Source of the DNA: Antedon mediterranea | Taxonomy: Eukaryota > Echinodermata > Crinoidea > Comatulida > Antedonidae | Reading direction: 5' to 3' | Length of the DNA: 64,000 nt | Assembly: GCF_964355755.1 (NCBI RefSeq) | Contig: NC_092670.1 | Location: 9,239,201 to 9,303,200 of the forward strand | Shown here: piece by piece, positions 12,601 to 25,890 of the stretch | Layout: each line of letters opens with the position of its first letter | How positions within the stretch are numbered: position 1 is the first letter of the stretch | Program-made: the position numbers and the translations under genes | The notes under the pieces: model-generated | Database searches by the model: none | What the model was told of the DNA's origin: nothing | What the model saw: only the letters and a program-made list of their open reading frames with translations

Positions 12601-13540
12601 ATTTGTTATAGAATAAATTTAACTGTCACTGAGATGCCTGTGGTCTTTTTACAGCACTGAGTAATTAGTGAAAGGGTTGTAGATTTTTGGATAAAAAATT
12701 TATTTTTTATGGAGGAGGAGTGACTTCTTGGATGTTCGAACTCTATCAACATTCAATTTCTAACGAGCGTGTCATGATGATGTCATACAGTTGGTCATTT
12801 ATATTTATTTACACTTGCCAGATGAGAGGTAAATTAATGCCTAAAAGTTAAAGTGCGTCAAGGAAATGTTGCAAGGTGAATCATTTATTTATAAAAATGG
12901 AGGAAATTAAATTAAACTATTTACAACTTTTATAGGGACCTCTCTTTATCAAAGTAAAATTGTGAAAGAGTGTAAAAAAACAAGTTGTTTTGAATGTTTT
13001 ATGAATCCGTTTTTAGTTTCCTTTGAAAAAAGCAAGAGAAGCCAATCTTAAATAAACTATTAATATTCATATTCTGTATTTGAAATTCAGTAAAACAGTT
13101 GATATATTGATATAAAGATGTCAAGAAAGAAACTAAGTGATTAATCAATGCAATCATTGCTCACATTTGCAAGGTTTTTCCATTATTCATGAAATCAAAC
13201 CAGGTAAATTATGACATAAAATCACAAGATAAACATTCATTGATTAATTCAAATTCATTTAGTTTGATTTCTTAATGGTTTATCAATCAAATAATTAAGT
13301 GTAATCAATCAGTAATATTATATTCAATGAATTACATTTGGTTTCAGTGATTTTTAGTAAATTGAATTGATGGTATCGTTTTTAAAATTCGATCATACAT
13401 AACCAGTCATTAGTCAGTTTTATTAGGTACAGTAATCTATAATTTGGTTAGTCAGAATCAGTCAAACTATTATATTTTGATTTGTGAGACTACAAATATC
13501 CTTCAATTCGAGAAGATTGTCGTTTGATCGTTCAGACTAT

Positions 13541-14515
13541 AGTTCGATCAAATCGACTATCTTTCAATAAATAGTCGGACTATCTTTTAATTTATTATTC
13601 AGACTATCTTTTGATGTAGTTAAACTATCTTTTGATTTAGTTAAACTATCTTTTGATTTAGTTAAACTATCTTTTGATTTAGTTAAACTATCTTTTGATT
13701 AGTAAGATTATCTTTTGATTTATTCAGACTATTTTTTGATTCGTGAGACTGTCTTTTGATTCGTCAGACTATCTTTTGATTAGTCAGACTGTCTTTTGAT
13801 TTGTATCAGACTATCATTCACGTTACTCAGACTATCATTTGATTTACTCACACTATCTTTTGATTCGTCAGACTATCTTTTACGTTAGTCAGACTATCAT
13901 TTGATTTAGTCAGATTATCTGTTGATTTAGTCAGACTATCTTTTGAAATAGTCAGACTATCTTTTGATTTGTCAGACTATCTTTTACGTTAGTCAGACTA
14001 TCATTTGATTTAGTCAGACTATCTGTAGATTTAGTCAGACTATCTGTTGATTTAGTCAGACTATCTTTTGATTAGTCAGACTATCTTTTGATTAGTCAGA
14101 CTATCATTTGATTTACTCACACTATCTTTTGATTCATCAGACTATCTTTTGATATAGTCAGACTATCTTTTGATTAGTCAGACTATCTGTTGATTTAGTC
14201 AGACTATCTTTTGATTAGTCAGACTATCTTTTGATTAGTCAGACTATCTTTTGATTAGTCGGACTATCTATTGATTAGTCAGACTATCTATTGATTAGTC
14301 AGACTATCTATTGATTCGTCAGACTATCTTTTACGTTAGTCAGACTATCTTTTTATTTAGTCACACTATCTGTTGATTTAGTCACACTATTTTTTGATTA
14401 GTCAGATTATCTATTGATTAGGCAGGCTATCTTTTGATTTAGTCATACTATCTTTTGATTAATAGTCACACTATCTTTTGATTAGACTGTCTTTTGATAT
14501 AGTCAGATCATACAG
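13541..14515. repeat. 20-bp tandem array, 'agtcagactatcttttgatt'
   Basis: About 48 copies of a ~20-bp unit agtcagactatcttttgatt. Variants replace cttttgatt by catttgatt, ctgttgatt, cttttacgtt, and agtcag by cgtcag or tagtcag. Copies near the left edge are more diverged (ttaaactatcttttgattta). The array runs straight into the 75-bp array at 14540, whose unit contains a diverged 20-mer (caactatcattcaatcagag). No long open frame crosses it. Confidence 0.95.
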
Positions 14516-14539
14516 TTAGACATTTATTATAGTTGACTG

Positions 14540-16280
14540 TCATTTGGTCAGTTTACAGTTCAACTATCATTCAATCAGAGCAGTTAGTGTTTCCAATATA
14601 GGTGGAATAGTCAGTGATCAGTCAGTTTACAGTTCAACTATCATTCAATCAGTCGAGCAGTTAATGATTCCAATATAGGTGGAATAGTCGGATGATCAGT
14701 CAGTTTACAGTTCAACTATCATTCAATCAGAGCAGTTAGTGTTTCCAATATAGGTGGAATAGTCGGATGATCAGTCAGTTTACAGTTCAACTATCATTCA
14801 ATCAGAGCAGTTAGTGTTTCCAATATAGGTGGAATAGTCGGATGATCTGTTAGTTTACAGTTCAACTATCATTCAATCAGAGCAGTTAGTGTTTCCAATA
14901 TAGGTGGAATAGTCGGATGATCAGTCAGTTTACAGTTCAACTATCATTCAATCAGAGCAGTTAGTGTTTCCAATATAGGTGGAATAGTCAGTGATCTGTT
15001 AGTTTACAGTTCAACTATCATTCAATCAGAGCAGTTAGTGTTTCCAATATAGGTGGAATAGTCGGATGATCTGTTAGTTTACAGTTCAACTATCATTCAA
15101 TCAGAGCAGTTAGTGTTTCCAATATAGGTGGAATAGTCGGATGATCCTTTTAGTTTACAGTTCAACTATCATTCAATCAGAGCAGTTAGTGTTTCCAATA
15201 TAGGTGGAATAGTCGGATGATCTGTTAGTTTACAGTTCAACTATCATTCAATCAGAGCAGTTAGTGTTTCCAATATAGGTGGAATAGTCAGTGATCTGTT
15301 AGTTTACAGTTCAACTATCATTCAATCAGAGCTGTTAGTGTTTCCAATATAGGTGGAATAGTTGGATGATCTGTTAGTTTACAGTTCAACTATCATTCAA
15401 TCAGAGCAGTTTAGTGTTTCCAATATAGGTGGAAGAGTCGGATGATCTGTTAGTTTACAGTTCAACTATCATTCAATCAGAGCAGTTAGTGTTTCCAATA
15501 TAGGTGGAATAGTCGGATGATCTGTTAGTTTACAGTTCAACTATCATTCAATCAGAGCAGTTAGTGTTTCCAATATAGGTGGAATAGTCAGATGATCTGT
15601 TAGTTTACAGTTCAACTATCATTCAATCAGAGCAGTTAGTGTTTCCAATATAGGTGGAATAGTCAGATGATCTGTTAGTTTACAGTTCAACTATCATTCA
15701 ATCAGAGCAGTTAGTGTTTCCAATATAGGTGGAATAGTCGGATGATCTGTTAGTTTACAGTTCAACTATCATTCAATCAGAGCAGTTAGTGTTTCCAATA
15801 TAGGTGGAATAGTCAGTGATCTGTTAGTTTACAGTTCAACTATCATTCAATCAGAGCAGTTAGTGTTTCCAATATAGGTGGAATAGTTGGATGATCTGTT
15901 AGTTTACAGTTCAACTATCATTCAATCAGAGCAGTTAGTGTTTCCAATATAGGTGGAATAGTCGGATGATCTGTTAGTTTACAGTTCAACTATCATTCAA
16001 TCAGAGCAGTTAGTGTTTCCAATATAGGTGGAATAGTCAGTGATCTGTTAGTTTACAGTTCAACTATCATTAAATCAGAGCAGTTAGTGTTTCCAATATA
16101 GGTGGAATAGTTGGATGATCTGTTAGTTTACAGTTCAACTATCATTCAATCAGAGCAGTTAGTGTTTCCAATATAGGTGGAATAGTCGGATGATCTGTTA
16201 GTTTACAGTTCAACTATCATTCAATCAGAGCAGTTAGTGTTTCCAATATAGGTGGAATAGTCAGATGATCTGTTAGTTAT
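14540..16280. repeat. 75-bp tandem array, ~23 copies
   Basis: The unit starts ttacagttcaactatcattc, continues with aatcagagcagttagtgttt, ccaatataggtggaatagtc and ggatgatctgttagt, 75 bp in all. A shorter form has cagtgatctg in place of cggatgatctg. Copies are nearly identical, far more uniform than the adjoining 20-mer array, which implies recent expansion or ongoing homogenisation. Left copies carry gatcagtcag while later copies carry gatctgttag, so the variant changes along the array. It ends sharply at ttagttatgtacatgacatg. Confidence 0.97.
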
Positions 16281-16834
16281 GTACATGACATGTAAAATAT
16301 TAGAAAATTGGATGTAATTTTTTTTTCTTAGCTGCATAATTTAATTAAAAAATATAAAGCATTTGTCTAAATGTGTTTTTTCTGTTTATGTGCTTAGTAA
16401 CAGATAGTTTGAGATTTTAATATGTTTATTAAAGCTTTTGAACATCAGTTTGTGATGTATTTTAGATGGGTTTAGAGGATGTCGATACATTTTTTTTTTC
16501 CTTTTTTATTATTTTTTAGGCACATAGCCAACAATTTTCATTTAATGTTTCATTAATATCCTGTATACAGTGTTCACACAACAAATTTATCTTATAAGTT
16601 TCTTTTATTCATGCTTAAGAAAATATAGTAAAAAGCATAAAAATATCAATATAAAAAAGAAGAAAAGAAAGCTCAACTTAAATTTCTTTTAGAAAATATC
16701 AAGAAAATCATATAAAAGTTAATTAATATCAAACTACATAAGATGAATACAAATTGAAATAGTTAAGATTAAAGATTGAAAGTTGATTATACAAGATGTT
16801 CTACAGGTTTTAGAACAAGCCTTTTTGTCACTAG

Positions 16835-16911
16835 AAGACATGAACGGATTTGAACCAAGGACCATATGAGACAAGTGTTCCTATTGATTGCATCTCACTT
16901 TGCTTTAGTAC
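16835..16911 (-). mobile_element. tRNA-like SINE head remnant
   Basis: On the minus strand, aaagtgagatgcaatc is followed by gtctcatatggtcc and a good B box ttggttcaaatcc, then gttcatgtctt. Spacing between the A-like and B boxes is about that of a tRNA gene. The acceptor stem does not pair and the A box is weak, so it is read as a decayed tRNA-derived SINE head and not as a working tRNA. Confidence 0.45.
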
Positions 16912-19900
16912 TGTACAGTACATCATACATTTACTTATATTTATTATATGAGAGGCTGTGAATCCAAAAGTGACTATTATTAAACAAACAATTCCGTTTG
17001 TAGTGTTATATATTTCTAATCAATTAACGTTTTCTAGAAAATCTGAGATAGCAGGGGACGTATTTAAGACAGTTATTTCCACAATGGTTTTTGCATTGCG
17101 TACGCCTATCTCAGAATTGAACATAATTTATATACATACTATATTTTCCACTGGACTGTTTTGTAATAGATAATGATGATAGAAAATGTAGAGGTCTACT
17201 ATTGGTCTGAGCAGGTGATGCTGCTAGATTATCACATAATAATGTTGTCAATTAGAGGATGTCATTAATCTTCACAATCAAAAGCTTAACATCATGGGAC
17301 CAATACATGATCACGAAAATGTATTATGTGCCACTGGTAGATGTATTTGCATTGGGTACATCATTAAATAAAGGACAATATGATTGTCACCAGACAAGTT
17401 GTCATGGGACACATTATAGATTAATGTATTGGCGATGTATCGTTACTTTATAGTTGGGTCATGTCCTTAGCATGGTGCATGAAAGAATACAAACTATTAT
17501 ATGATGAAATATATCATGGGTGATTTTGTGTATCATGGAAGATTAGAGCATCGTGGGAGATTATTGCACCATAAGAGATTAGTGTTTATCATTGGATTAG
17601 CCAATTATTTATCACAAAAAAGTGCATGTCAATAGATGTTGGGAAAAAATGTGTTTGTCATCTTGGTTTAAAGTTGATATATTGTATAAGATTTTCAAGA
17701 GCATATAAGTAGAGGACTTGCATAGTTCATCTCTATGCCAATTATTCATTGTGAGACGAAGAAGATAGTATATGACATCGTAAAACAGTTTATTGGGACA
17801 ATAAAAGACCTTTACATACAGTCATTTTTTACATGCTTCTGTTATACAAATTAATTAGTACAATGCTATGAAAATTTCATTACCGTATTTGACCTATCAA
17901 GTATCAACAATGTGTAAGTATAATAATAATAAGTAAGGATCAGCTACAATATAATCTATAGTTTGAAACCTAATATTAATATTAAAGTTAGACAGCTCTC
18001 TGAAAGAACAGATCTTTAACCAAGACTTAAGACTTATACTAGCTAATATTTTCCAATCAAACTTTCCAATAGACATTATAGTTATAAAGGTCAGTATGAC
18101 TTCCATCTATAGGTCACATTATATAACATCATGACATAGTTATAAAGAACCCTATTAATTGTTTTACGTGAAGCATAGTCTCTAATTTTTTTTTTTTTAA
18201 TGGTTATTAGAACCAAAAAGTACTTGATTGCTGTGTAAAGATAGACCTTTTCAGAAAATTGAAGATTCAGCAGAAATATTTACTTTGCAAGTACAGAAAG
18301 ACAAACAGTAAAAATCTGAATTAAAACTTGATAAAATAATAATAATACACTTTGATTGGCAAGTTCTAGTTCATTTCAGCTGGAATATATTATTAAAATA
18401 TCAAATTTGCAATGACAATACCTTGGTTTATCCAGATCTGTGTCACGTAACATCGCCCACTCAAAAATCTCAAGTATTAATTCATCAGAATAATATATTT
18501 TTGTGAAATTAAGATGAAATTGAAATAGCAACTATGGTATCTAACATTTATCCCTTTAGTCTTCAAGCCATCTTGCAAATGCAGCGTTGTTCCAATTCTT
18601 CTAATTTTTGCTGATGTCATATTGTTGTTTTTTGTGGAAAGTCTTTGTCTAATGTTCTAGTTTTCTTCTCTAATATATAATGTCACCCTTCAGCTTTTGT
18701 GTGGATTTCCATTATCATTCCATTGCGACATTTGAATTTGTACTTTTCCAATATTTGTAAATTGTACCCTTCATCTTCTGTGTACAATATGTTTGATTCT
18801 CCTGTATGTTACTTCTTTTATCTAGTAACAATCAAGCCTTCTTATTTCATGAGTTTAAAATCTTTAATGTTAAGAATAATTAATCAAATACTATCTAAGA
18901 GTTACATGTAAAAACTTTCGTAATGAAATACTAAATTAAATCTGGTACTGTAATTGTATTTTAATTGAATGTATAAAAACAATTTTATACAATACGTGAT
19001 AATTTTCTTTAAATTATGTTTAGAAAACTGTAAAATTGATTTATACATTCTTTGTCTTAATACGGATAAACTGCAACTTTTTTTTTATAAATTATACATA
19101 ATGATATATAATACTACAAAAACACATTAAAGGCATCAAGATTCAATCTCAAAGCTATTTGAAAATGTACTTCTTATTAATACAAATGATAAGTAAGTAA
19201 ATTTAAACCTTCGGGAACCAATCTTGAAGATGTTTTCTTATGCCGCCCAAGATACTTAATGTACGCATAATTATCTACTTTAATCTTAATCAACTTCCTG
19301 TTGACAGAACATACGTACCATTGTCTGTATTGTGCAGTAATTATTTCAAATAATGGTATGTCAAAATAAACTGCTATAACCAGGTATAAATGAATATTAT
19401 TTTAAATTTTCTTTGTGGTAATTATTGAATTCTAACTGCCTTTAACTACAACCTTATGCGTTTGGTGTTCGCCGTTTAATGGATTTTGTCGGAGCATTTA
19501 AAAGACGTTGACACTAACTTTTCAAAAGGTTATTCACGTGTGCGAGACATTAAAATGCAAAGTAAAAAAGAAGTAGATGATTTATTTGTAAACAGTTGTA
19601 ATAGTTCAAAAGTATCAAACTTTTTTTTAAGACATCTTGAAAATCATAAAATCTTAATTATCAATTTCAATATTTTTTGGTTGATAATTTCGATATTTTT
19701 TTTTGATGAACTTTTGAATATTCACACCATCCTAAGGCCATTCAATGACATTTTTCTTGTTAAACATCATCATCTCATCTCTAAAATATAGAAAATCATT
19801 TATTAAATATGTAATGACTACTGAAAATATACAAAAAAAGTGTCACTACTATTAATGTTTTTATGTACACAGATTATTGATCTATCAATATAGTCTACTA

Positions 19901-20239
19901 AAGTACATTTTTTATGGCAGCTGTTTACCGATTTCTTTCTGCCATAATGTAAGATATTAAATAACAAATAACTTAAAAATTATATTATAATAAGTTAAGA
20001 CAATTTTTGTAAAAGTTTAATGACCTTAAAATTGTGATGTTCATTATACAGTACATATTCCATTGCGTGGGCATTCATAGTGAATGGTCAAACATTGTCT
20101 CACAAACATGACTGGTGACAAGGTTATTAACCTTATGAAATGTAATATTATTGACAAAAAGCTATTTATTCAAAACCACATATCTCTGCAAAACAACAAA
20201 AATCTAAAAGTGAATCTTTGTAATGAATTGGAAAAATAC

Positions 20240-20335
20240 CACAAATAAATAATAAATAAATACAATTTTATTTATAAAACAAGAGCTATTTTCAACCTCC
20301 CTCCAGGAGTAAAAAGAGAAAGGGAATCAAGAATC
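20240..20335 (-). mobile_element. Possible LINE 3' tail, minus orientation
   Basis: The words caaataaataataaataaat, then acaattttatttataaaaca, resemble the AT-repeat tail and terminal segment of a LINE inserted on the minus strand, followed by a GC-richer portion (aacctccctccaggag). There is no coding remnant. Simple AT-rich sequence could look similar. Confidence 0.25.
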
Positions 20336-20712
20336 ATGATAATGATCCGTTGTGCAAGTCAATGTAAAACATTAAAACGGTACACCATAATATCACTACT
20401 ATGCTTTCTATTCTATTCTTTCTTTTGCCAATAAAATGACATTTAAATCTGCCACCAAATAGCAAAACATTTTAAAGTGGTACTTGTTAGATCTTCTGGA
20501 ACACTCCACTTGGAGTCTAGCAAAGAGGCCTTGAGGGGAAAAGTTAGTTAAGACAGGGAGTTTACAACTCCCTGGTTAAGATATCAATATTATTTTGTAG
20601 CAGTTGTTTTCTTTTTCTGGTAAAACAATAAGTATTTTTTGTTTTTGTTTTTGCTCTATCTATTACCATTACTATTTTGGCTTTCTTTGGGATCTTTTGT
20701 ATGCATGCTTCT

Positions 20713-20832
20713 TAAGCTTGGTCCACACTATCAAACTTTATATGACAAAAATAGGTGATGTGCCTATATATGAACATAATGATGTCATATGACTACCATA
20801 TTTGGGCACATCACACTTGTTTGTCAAATGTT
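20713..20832. mobile_element. MITE copy, 'ctacactatcaaact' family
   Basis: Starts aagcttggtccacactatca followed by aactttatatgacaaaa and tgatgtgcc; the right part contains accatatttgggcacatcac and ttgtttgtcaaa. The inner halves tgatgtgcc / ggcacatca and gacaaaa / ttttgtc-like words are inverted relative to each other, as in a foldback MITE. Related copies lie at 21401-21452 and 56418-56526. The right outer arm (agtttgatagtg) is missing here. Confidence 0.6.
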
Positions 20833-21400
20833 GTTGATGGAAAACTTTGTGGTATATCTTTTGATAGAAGATGAACATTCCTTTTTAAAAATGTCTATTC
20901 TTTCCACCATTTGTGTTGAAAGAGGAGGACCACCAGACCTGTATTAAAGCCTCCATTATTTTATATGATTTTATAGTCCATAGTGATATTACTCTGTCCA
21001 CCTCTTTTTCTCTTTGCTTCTCACACAAATAATTTCTTTCATAAATTTAAGTCTGTTGAATCAAAATTTCTTTCTAATTTTTGCTAATTCTTCACTTCAA
21101 CGTTACAGAGGTTATTTGTCTTTAATTTAAGCCTTCATTTGCTAGTTGAATGGCAGGTAGAAGAAGAATAAAAAAACCATTTGCGATCTAAGACATTTTA
21201 GTTTGATCTGCCAGGAGATAAATATGGATCAGGGGAGGATGCAGATGTCAGTGCCACAGGGGCATATGCACCACCGTTATGACAGTTAAAGTGAAATTAC
21301 AAAATACTTTTTGATATCTGTTTTTGACAAACTGTTAATATGGTATGTGTAACATATCAGATATATTTGTGTAACATTTTTAGTTGACTATTAGTAATAT

Positions 21401-21452
21401 AAAGCTCTGTCTACACTATCAAACTAGTTTGTGCCCAAATATGGTGGTGATC
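21401..21452. mobile_element. Truncated MITE copy, 'ctacactatcaaact' family
   Basis: Carries the family's outer arm aaagctctgtctacactatc followed by aaactagtttgtgcccaaat and atggtggtgatc. Compared with the copies at 20713 and 56418, the left arm is joined directly to an inverted inner half (gtgcccaaatatggt), an internal deletion that leaves a very short copy. Confidence 0.55.
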
Positions 21453-21949
21453 TTTTTTTTTTTGTCGGATATCGTAATTAGAGGTCCCAGTTGGAAACAG
21501 CTGTGCAGTCACTGATCTGGTCTTACCTCTAGAAGACTAATAAAAACAACATTTACGTTTTTAAAATTTACTTTACATCACAATACCGTAAAGAATTAAG
21601 CATACTGTATGATATAGATAAATTGTAATATTTAAAGAACTGTATCTGTAATCAAATAGTGCAATTTCAAATACATGGAGCAATGTAACAATTACACATT
21701 GTCTTTGTTCTAACATAATAGCAATTTATATTCTAAGTGTATGATAGCTCGCAATTAATCATGTCACCTTAATGAATATGTATTGCCACACAGTTCCTTG
21801 TTGGACCCTTTTCATCCTCATTAATCACAGACTTAACATTTATTTTGATGCAATTTTAATGGCTTGTGTAATAAAACACAGCCTTGATTATCATTTTATT
21901 TGTAGATTTGAATATTAAGCTATTGGATTGTAATGCTAAAATGTAATTC

Positions 21950-22520
21950 TTGCTCGTGTTATCGATGATAAAAGGTGTTGTTAACATTATACTGTTTGTG
22001 AAGATAAAATGTTGACATTGAACATGTTTTAAGGTGGCTGATGAAATGTTAACACGTCTGATCATGTTTGAGAGGTGGTAAAACGCTAGTTTAAACTGTT
22101 TAAAAAAAGTTTAACATTAATGATGAAGTTTGATACATTGAAAATGATAACATTGATTCAAGGTGATTTTTGCAACATTGATATGTCTGTAGGGTGATGA
22201 AATTGTAATACTTTTTTTTGATAATTATAGGCATGAAATGATGAATGAATTAATTAATTGATACAGTAATGTACGGTATGTGAGGTAATTAATTAATTAA
22301 TTGAAATTTATAATGTTGTGGGTATAATGGAAAGGTAACATTGATGGATGGTTTATTGAAGTGAGGAAATATTAACAAAATTGATAATAATCTTTCGTAA
22401 TGTAAATTTTAACATTGGTAATATCTGTTAAAGTGATGAAATGTTAAGATGGTAGTGTCTGTTAAAGTGATAACATTTTAAAATTGATAATGTTTATACA
22501 GTAAATGTGGTGTAAAAAAA
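21950..22520. repeat. Degenerate ~35-45-bp minisatellite
   Basis: Recurring words gtgatgaaatgttaa, taacattgat and atgtctgtta appear at irregular 35-45-bp spacing. The copies are strongly diverged and interrupted by aattaattaatt runs near 22240-22300. The minus ORF at 21856-22065 arises within it. No gene is seen. Confidence 0.5.
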
Positions 22521-23109
22521 TAAGCGAAAGAGACAATATAAATAAATATTCTTTAAAAAATTATCAAAATCTACTCCAATCGTGATTAAATACATTTAAT
22601 CAACATATAATCACTCCATATTTGGTACAAATTTCACTGTTTAACAATTGTTTGTTAGTTTTTTGATAACTATGTCACTGTAAAAAATAAAATATAGCGA
22701 AGACTAAAGATTCACAAATAATGATATGTAGGACTTGATTGAAACTTCTAGAGAAACGAACATTAAAACTAATCTGTCCATGTCTCCTAAACTCTTTCAG
22801 CCTCTTCTGATGCATATATCTCCTATTGCTGTCACTTACCAGGGTTATTTTGAATCTTTGAAATTACTAGTCATATAACCTGAAACCCTAGTGGTCATAC
22901 TTTTAAATCTAAGTCATTTTGCAAGACTTATCTCTTCTAAACTAACTACTTAGATATATATTTTGTTCTGTTTTAAACAGGTATACTCGCTGATATTAAT
23001 CAATATGAAAACTTAGGATTACAGGCTTATACTGTATAGTTTTCCGAAGTAAGAATAAAGAGATTTTTTTCTTTTATTAGTCGAATTTATTGACTTAATA
23101 TTTCTTGTT

Positions 23110-23275
23110 TTTTTCTAAGATTTTTTTTACTGCTTTGTGTATTACTACAAATGTAGTAAGGGTTTGTTTTTCTTGTATTTTTTTAAGTATGGCATTTTTT
23201 TACTGCTCTGTGTATTATTCATGAACTACAAATGTAGTAAGGTTTGTTTTTGTTTTTTTTTTTAATATGGCATTT
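23110..23275. repeat. Tandem duplication of ~85 bp
   Basis: Two neighbouring copies of tttactgctttgtgtattac followed by aaatgtagtaagg(g)tttgtttt and a poly-T segment ending in atggcattt. The second copy carries an insertion (tcatga) before actacaaatgtag. No coding content. Confidence 0.75.
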
Positions 23276-25822
23276 TAATGTCACATACTATTTATTATAT
23301 TCACTTTGACCAAAAATTAGAAAAAAATATATATATATTTACCTGAAAAAAACTAATTGAAAGCAAAAATATCATTGAATGACTTTTTGGTTAAATTTAA
23401 CAGTTTATTTAGTCGTTTTATACTTGAAATAATTATTTATTTTTTTATGAAAGGAAATAACTGACTACAAAATGGCCTACAGTATATTCAAAGTCAGTTT
23501 TTAGGAGACAATACAATTTTAGCATTTCTAAACAGATTTTTTTTTTATTACCATATTATTCATCAACAGAAAAATAAAATAGACAACTATGATCATCATC
23601 ATATAATAATGCATATTTCAATTCATAACACTGAAATCTCAACCTAATATGAAGCACTAAATGAGAATTGATAAATCTACTTTAAAAGAATGGAGATAAA
23701 TATAAAATACATTATTTAAAAAATTCAGTGTTTTCATTTTCAATTTGTAATATAGTAATAGTGGATGACTATATACTACTAGGAGATTTTTTGATTTCAT
23801 ATAAATCATATTTTCAAATATTCAGATTTTTAACATATATGATATTAGATTTATTTATTTACTGTTGGAAAATCATTTTAATTTTGGATGGCTTTTTAAG
23901 GGAGAACAAGGAATGAAGATTAATGTATTGACTCAGTGTAAACAAGAATATTTGTTGGGAAAGTTCCCCGACAGTGAAATTCCTTGAATTACCTTCCTAT
24001 AATGGCTACGCATAATTTCTTATTGTAGTTTTTTTTCTTATTTGTTTTGTTTTTACTTTGAACAATTGAATTATAAACATAATTAAGACTTTTGTACAAA
24101 TTACTTAGTATTATCTTAAGTTGTCAATATTTGTTTTTATCTAAAAAAAAAAATTAAATTTTACATTTGTTTCCAACTTTTTAATCATTTTATTGTATTG
24201 CACTTTTTTTCTTTTCATAAAAAAAGAACAAATCAATCTTAGACAAAAATTGATATTAAAAAGTGTCAAAATGATGAATATGTTCTTTTATTTACCTGTA
24301 GGTGCTTATACCTTTGATAGAGAGTATTTTCAATATCTGACACATTGTGCCGTAGATTTAAAGTTAATATTAATAATTTTTGCAACTTAAAATCAGTATT
24401 CATTGAAAACACTATAAGGTGTTTTATAGAGAAAAAATGGGACTATAAAGAACTTGACTTTAATATTAAGTTTAGAATTGCATCTTACATTGTTTTTGTC
24501 TTTTTTATGGCATTTTTTCTTCTTCTTTTTTGACCTGTAACCCTTTAAGTTAACTTTCTTTCTGTAAAGGATCTAGTCCAGTCCCATTATTGTATACTTT
24601 TTATATATATGCAGATTCAATGTTTAATATTTTTTGATATTCTACATAGGAATTAAGAACTGTGTAGGTGTGAAATCTAATAAGTATAACCAATTTTTAC
24701 TTTAAGTTACATTGTTCTATATTAGCAAACATAAGACTAATTGGCCATTTTGTGAAATGTTTTCTTTTTTCCTATTTTAATGGACTAATATGTTATATTT
24801 ACAATTGAGATTTCAAAGATACTTTAGAGGGTAATATTTAACCTTTACAATTTATGCCATTGCTGTGTTTTGTTTCTCTCTTGCTGTATTTCTATGTTAT
24901 TGTCTTTTGATCTATTCATTTTCTCCTTTCTGTTATTTCTGTGCCTTAAGGTAGCATTATCCAAATCTGTTGATGTTTTAACCTGTTCTGATTCTTGCTT
25001 TTATTGTTTTCAAACACTTTAGTCATGATACAGAGTCTCATTTATTGGGGTATAATAGCTTGATATAAAGTGCGACTACTACATGTATTGAAAAATACTA
25101 GTCTATTGATACATAATTCTAGTTTCTCAATGCAACGTTCGAATAAGCAAATCAGTAGCTTTTAACATACACATTTAAAGTTGTGCGAGTTCCTACAGCA
25201 TATACAGTCCAATAAATATATTATGGTCAAAAAGCATCCATGTTTTTATTTAACTCTTTGGTTCAATTTTGTTAAAACTCTCCTAATTGACTATCTTTAT
25301 CTATTCTTTCTTTATCTCCATTCTCAAAAAACATAAATAGCATAATATAGAATAATACAAAGAGAAAAAAAAGAATGAAAAGGAGGAATCTCAGAAGCAT
25401 AGCTTCAACCTACAGGTTTTGATACAATGGAGTTTTAATTAAAATCATTCTAACATCATGAAGAATAGAAGTACTGTACACATATAAGTTATAGTCAATT
25501 ACCTTGACGTCTTTATGTAAATGAAGTCCTCCATTCATTCTGCTAAATTAACTAAACTTCATTGATTATCAAATCTCATTATCTTGGAATCAATACAGAA
25601 TTTGAGATAATCTTGCCAGTTTTTAATAAACAATGTCATAAATATCCCATAATGCAATTCAAATCATGATGTTTGATATTTTTTTAACATTAATATTTCA
25701 ATCATTTAATTTTGTTCTTATTTTTCGGATTTACTGACCTTATTTTGAGGGTTCTCCTTGTTCCCTCTAGGAAATTACTTATTGATTCGATAACGTTATT
25801 GTGTTTGCGTTTCTGTTTTCAG

Positions 25823-25890
25823 CACAACTTGGAGTGGAATTGCACAAGAGACTAGGCCCAACAATCAGAATGACAGGTGCAGGATCTGGG
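25823..25890 (+). CDS. PTPRN: IA-2-like ectodomain exon (68 nt, internal)
   Basis: Internal exon between tttctgttttcag and gtgagt. With the base left by 8465-8541 it reads AQLGVELHKRLGPTIRMTGA then GSG, ending in phase 0. It completes the final helix and strand of the IA-2 mature ectodomain. The pattern ...ADV..QAG-L...L...TGL.I...GVG in vertebrate PTPRN corresponds to SDIASKAAQLGVELHKRLGP and then the TGAGSG turn here. The exon ends just before the juxtamembrane linker. Its next certain partner is the transmembrane exon at 62159, 36 kb away, which starts in the same phase; two candidate microexons lie between. Confidence 0.86.

Larger units (their letters stand above)
8542..25822 (+). other. 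IA-2-like intron (17.3 kb, phase 1)
   Basis: Begins gtaaga and ends tttctgttttcag. It contains a SINE-like block, nested minisatellite and LINE tail (8570-9602), the paired 20-bp and 75-bp arrays (13541-16280), a SINE remnant near 16870, MITE copies near 20713 and 21401, and a degenerate minisatellite near 22000. No exon is needed to join the flanking coding exons. ORFs inside, including the 101-codon one at 19486-19791, show no splice context or family resemblance. The stretches 9603-13540, 16912-20240 and 22520-25822 hold nothing else that I could support. Confidence 0.7.

Noticed and set aside
19486-19791. 101-codon open frame with a plausible-looking charged N-terminal half
   Set aside because: It opens on a TTG, turns into AT-rich low-complexity sequence, and is not needed for the IA-2 phase; no family resemblance found.
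20554-20574. Perfect hairpin cagggagt...actccctg
   Set aside because: It resembles a bacterial terminator, but this is an animal intron and nothing else supports a function; probably a small palindrome.
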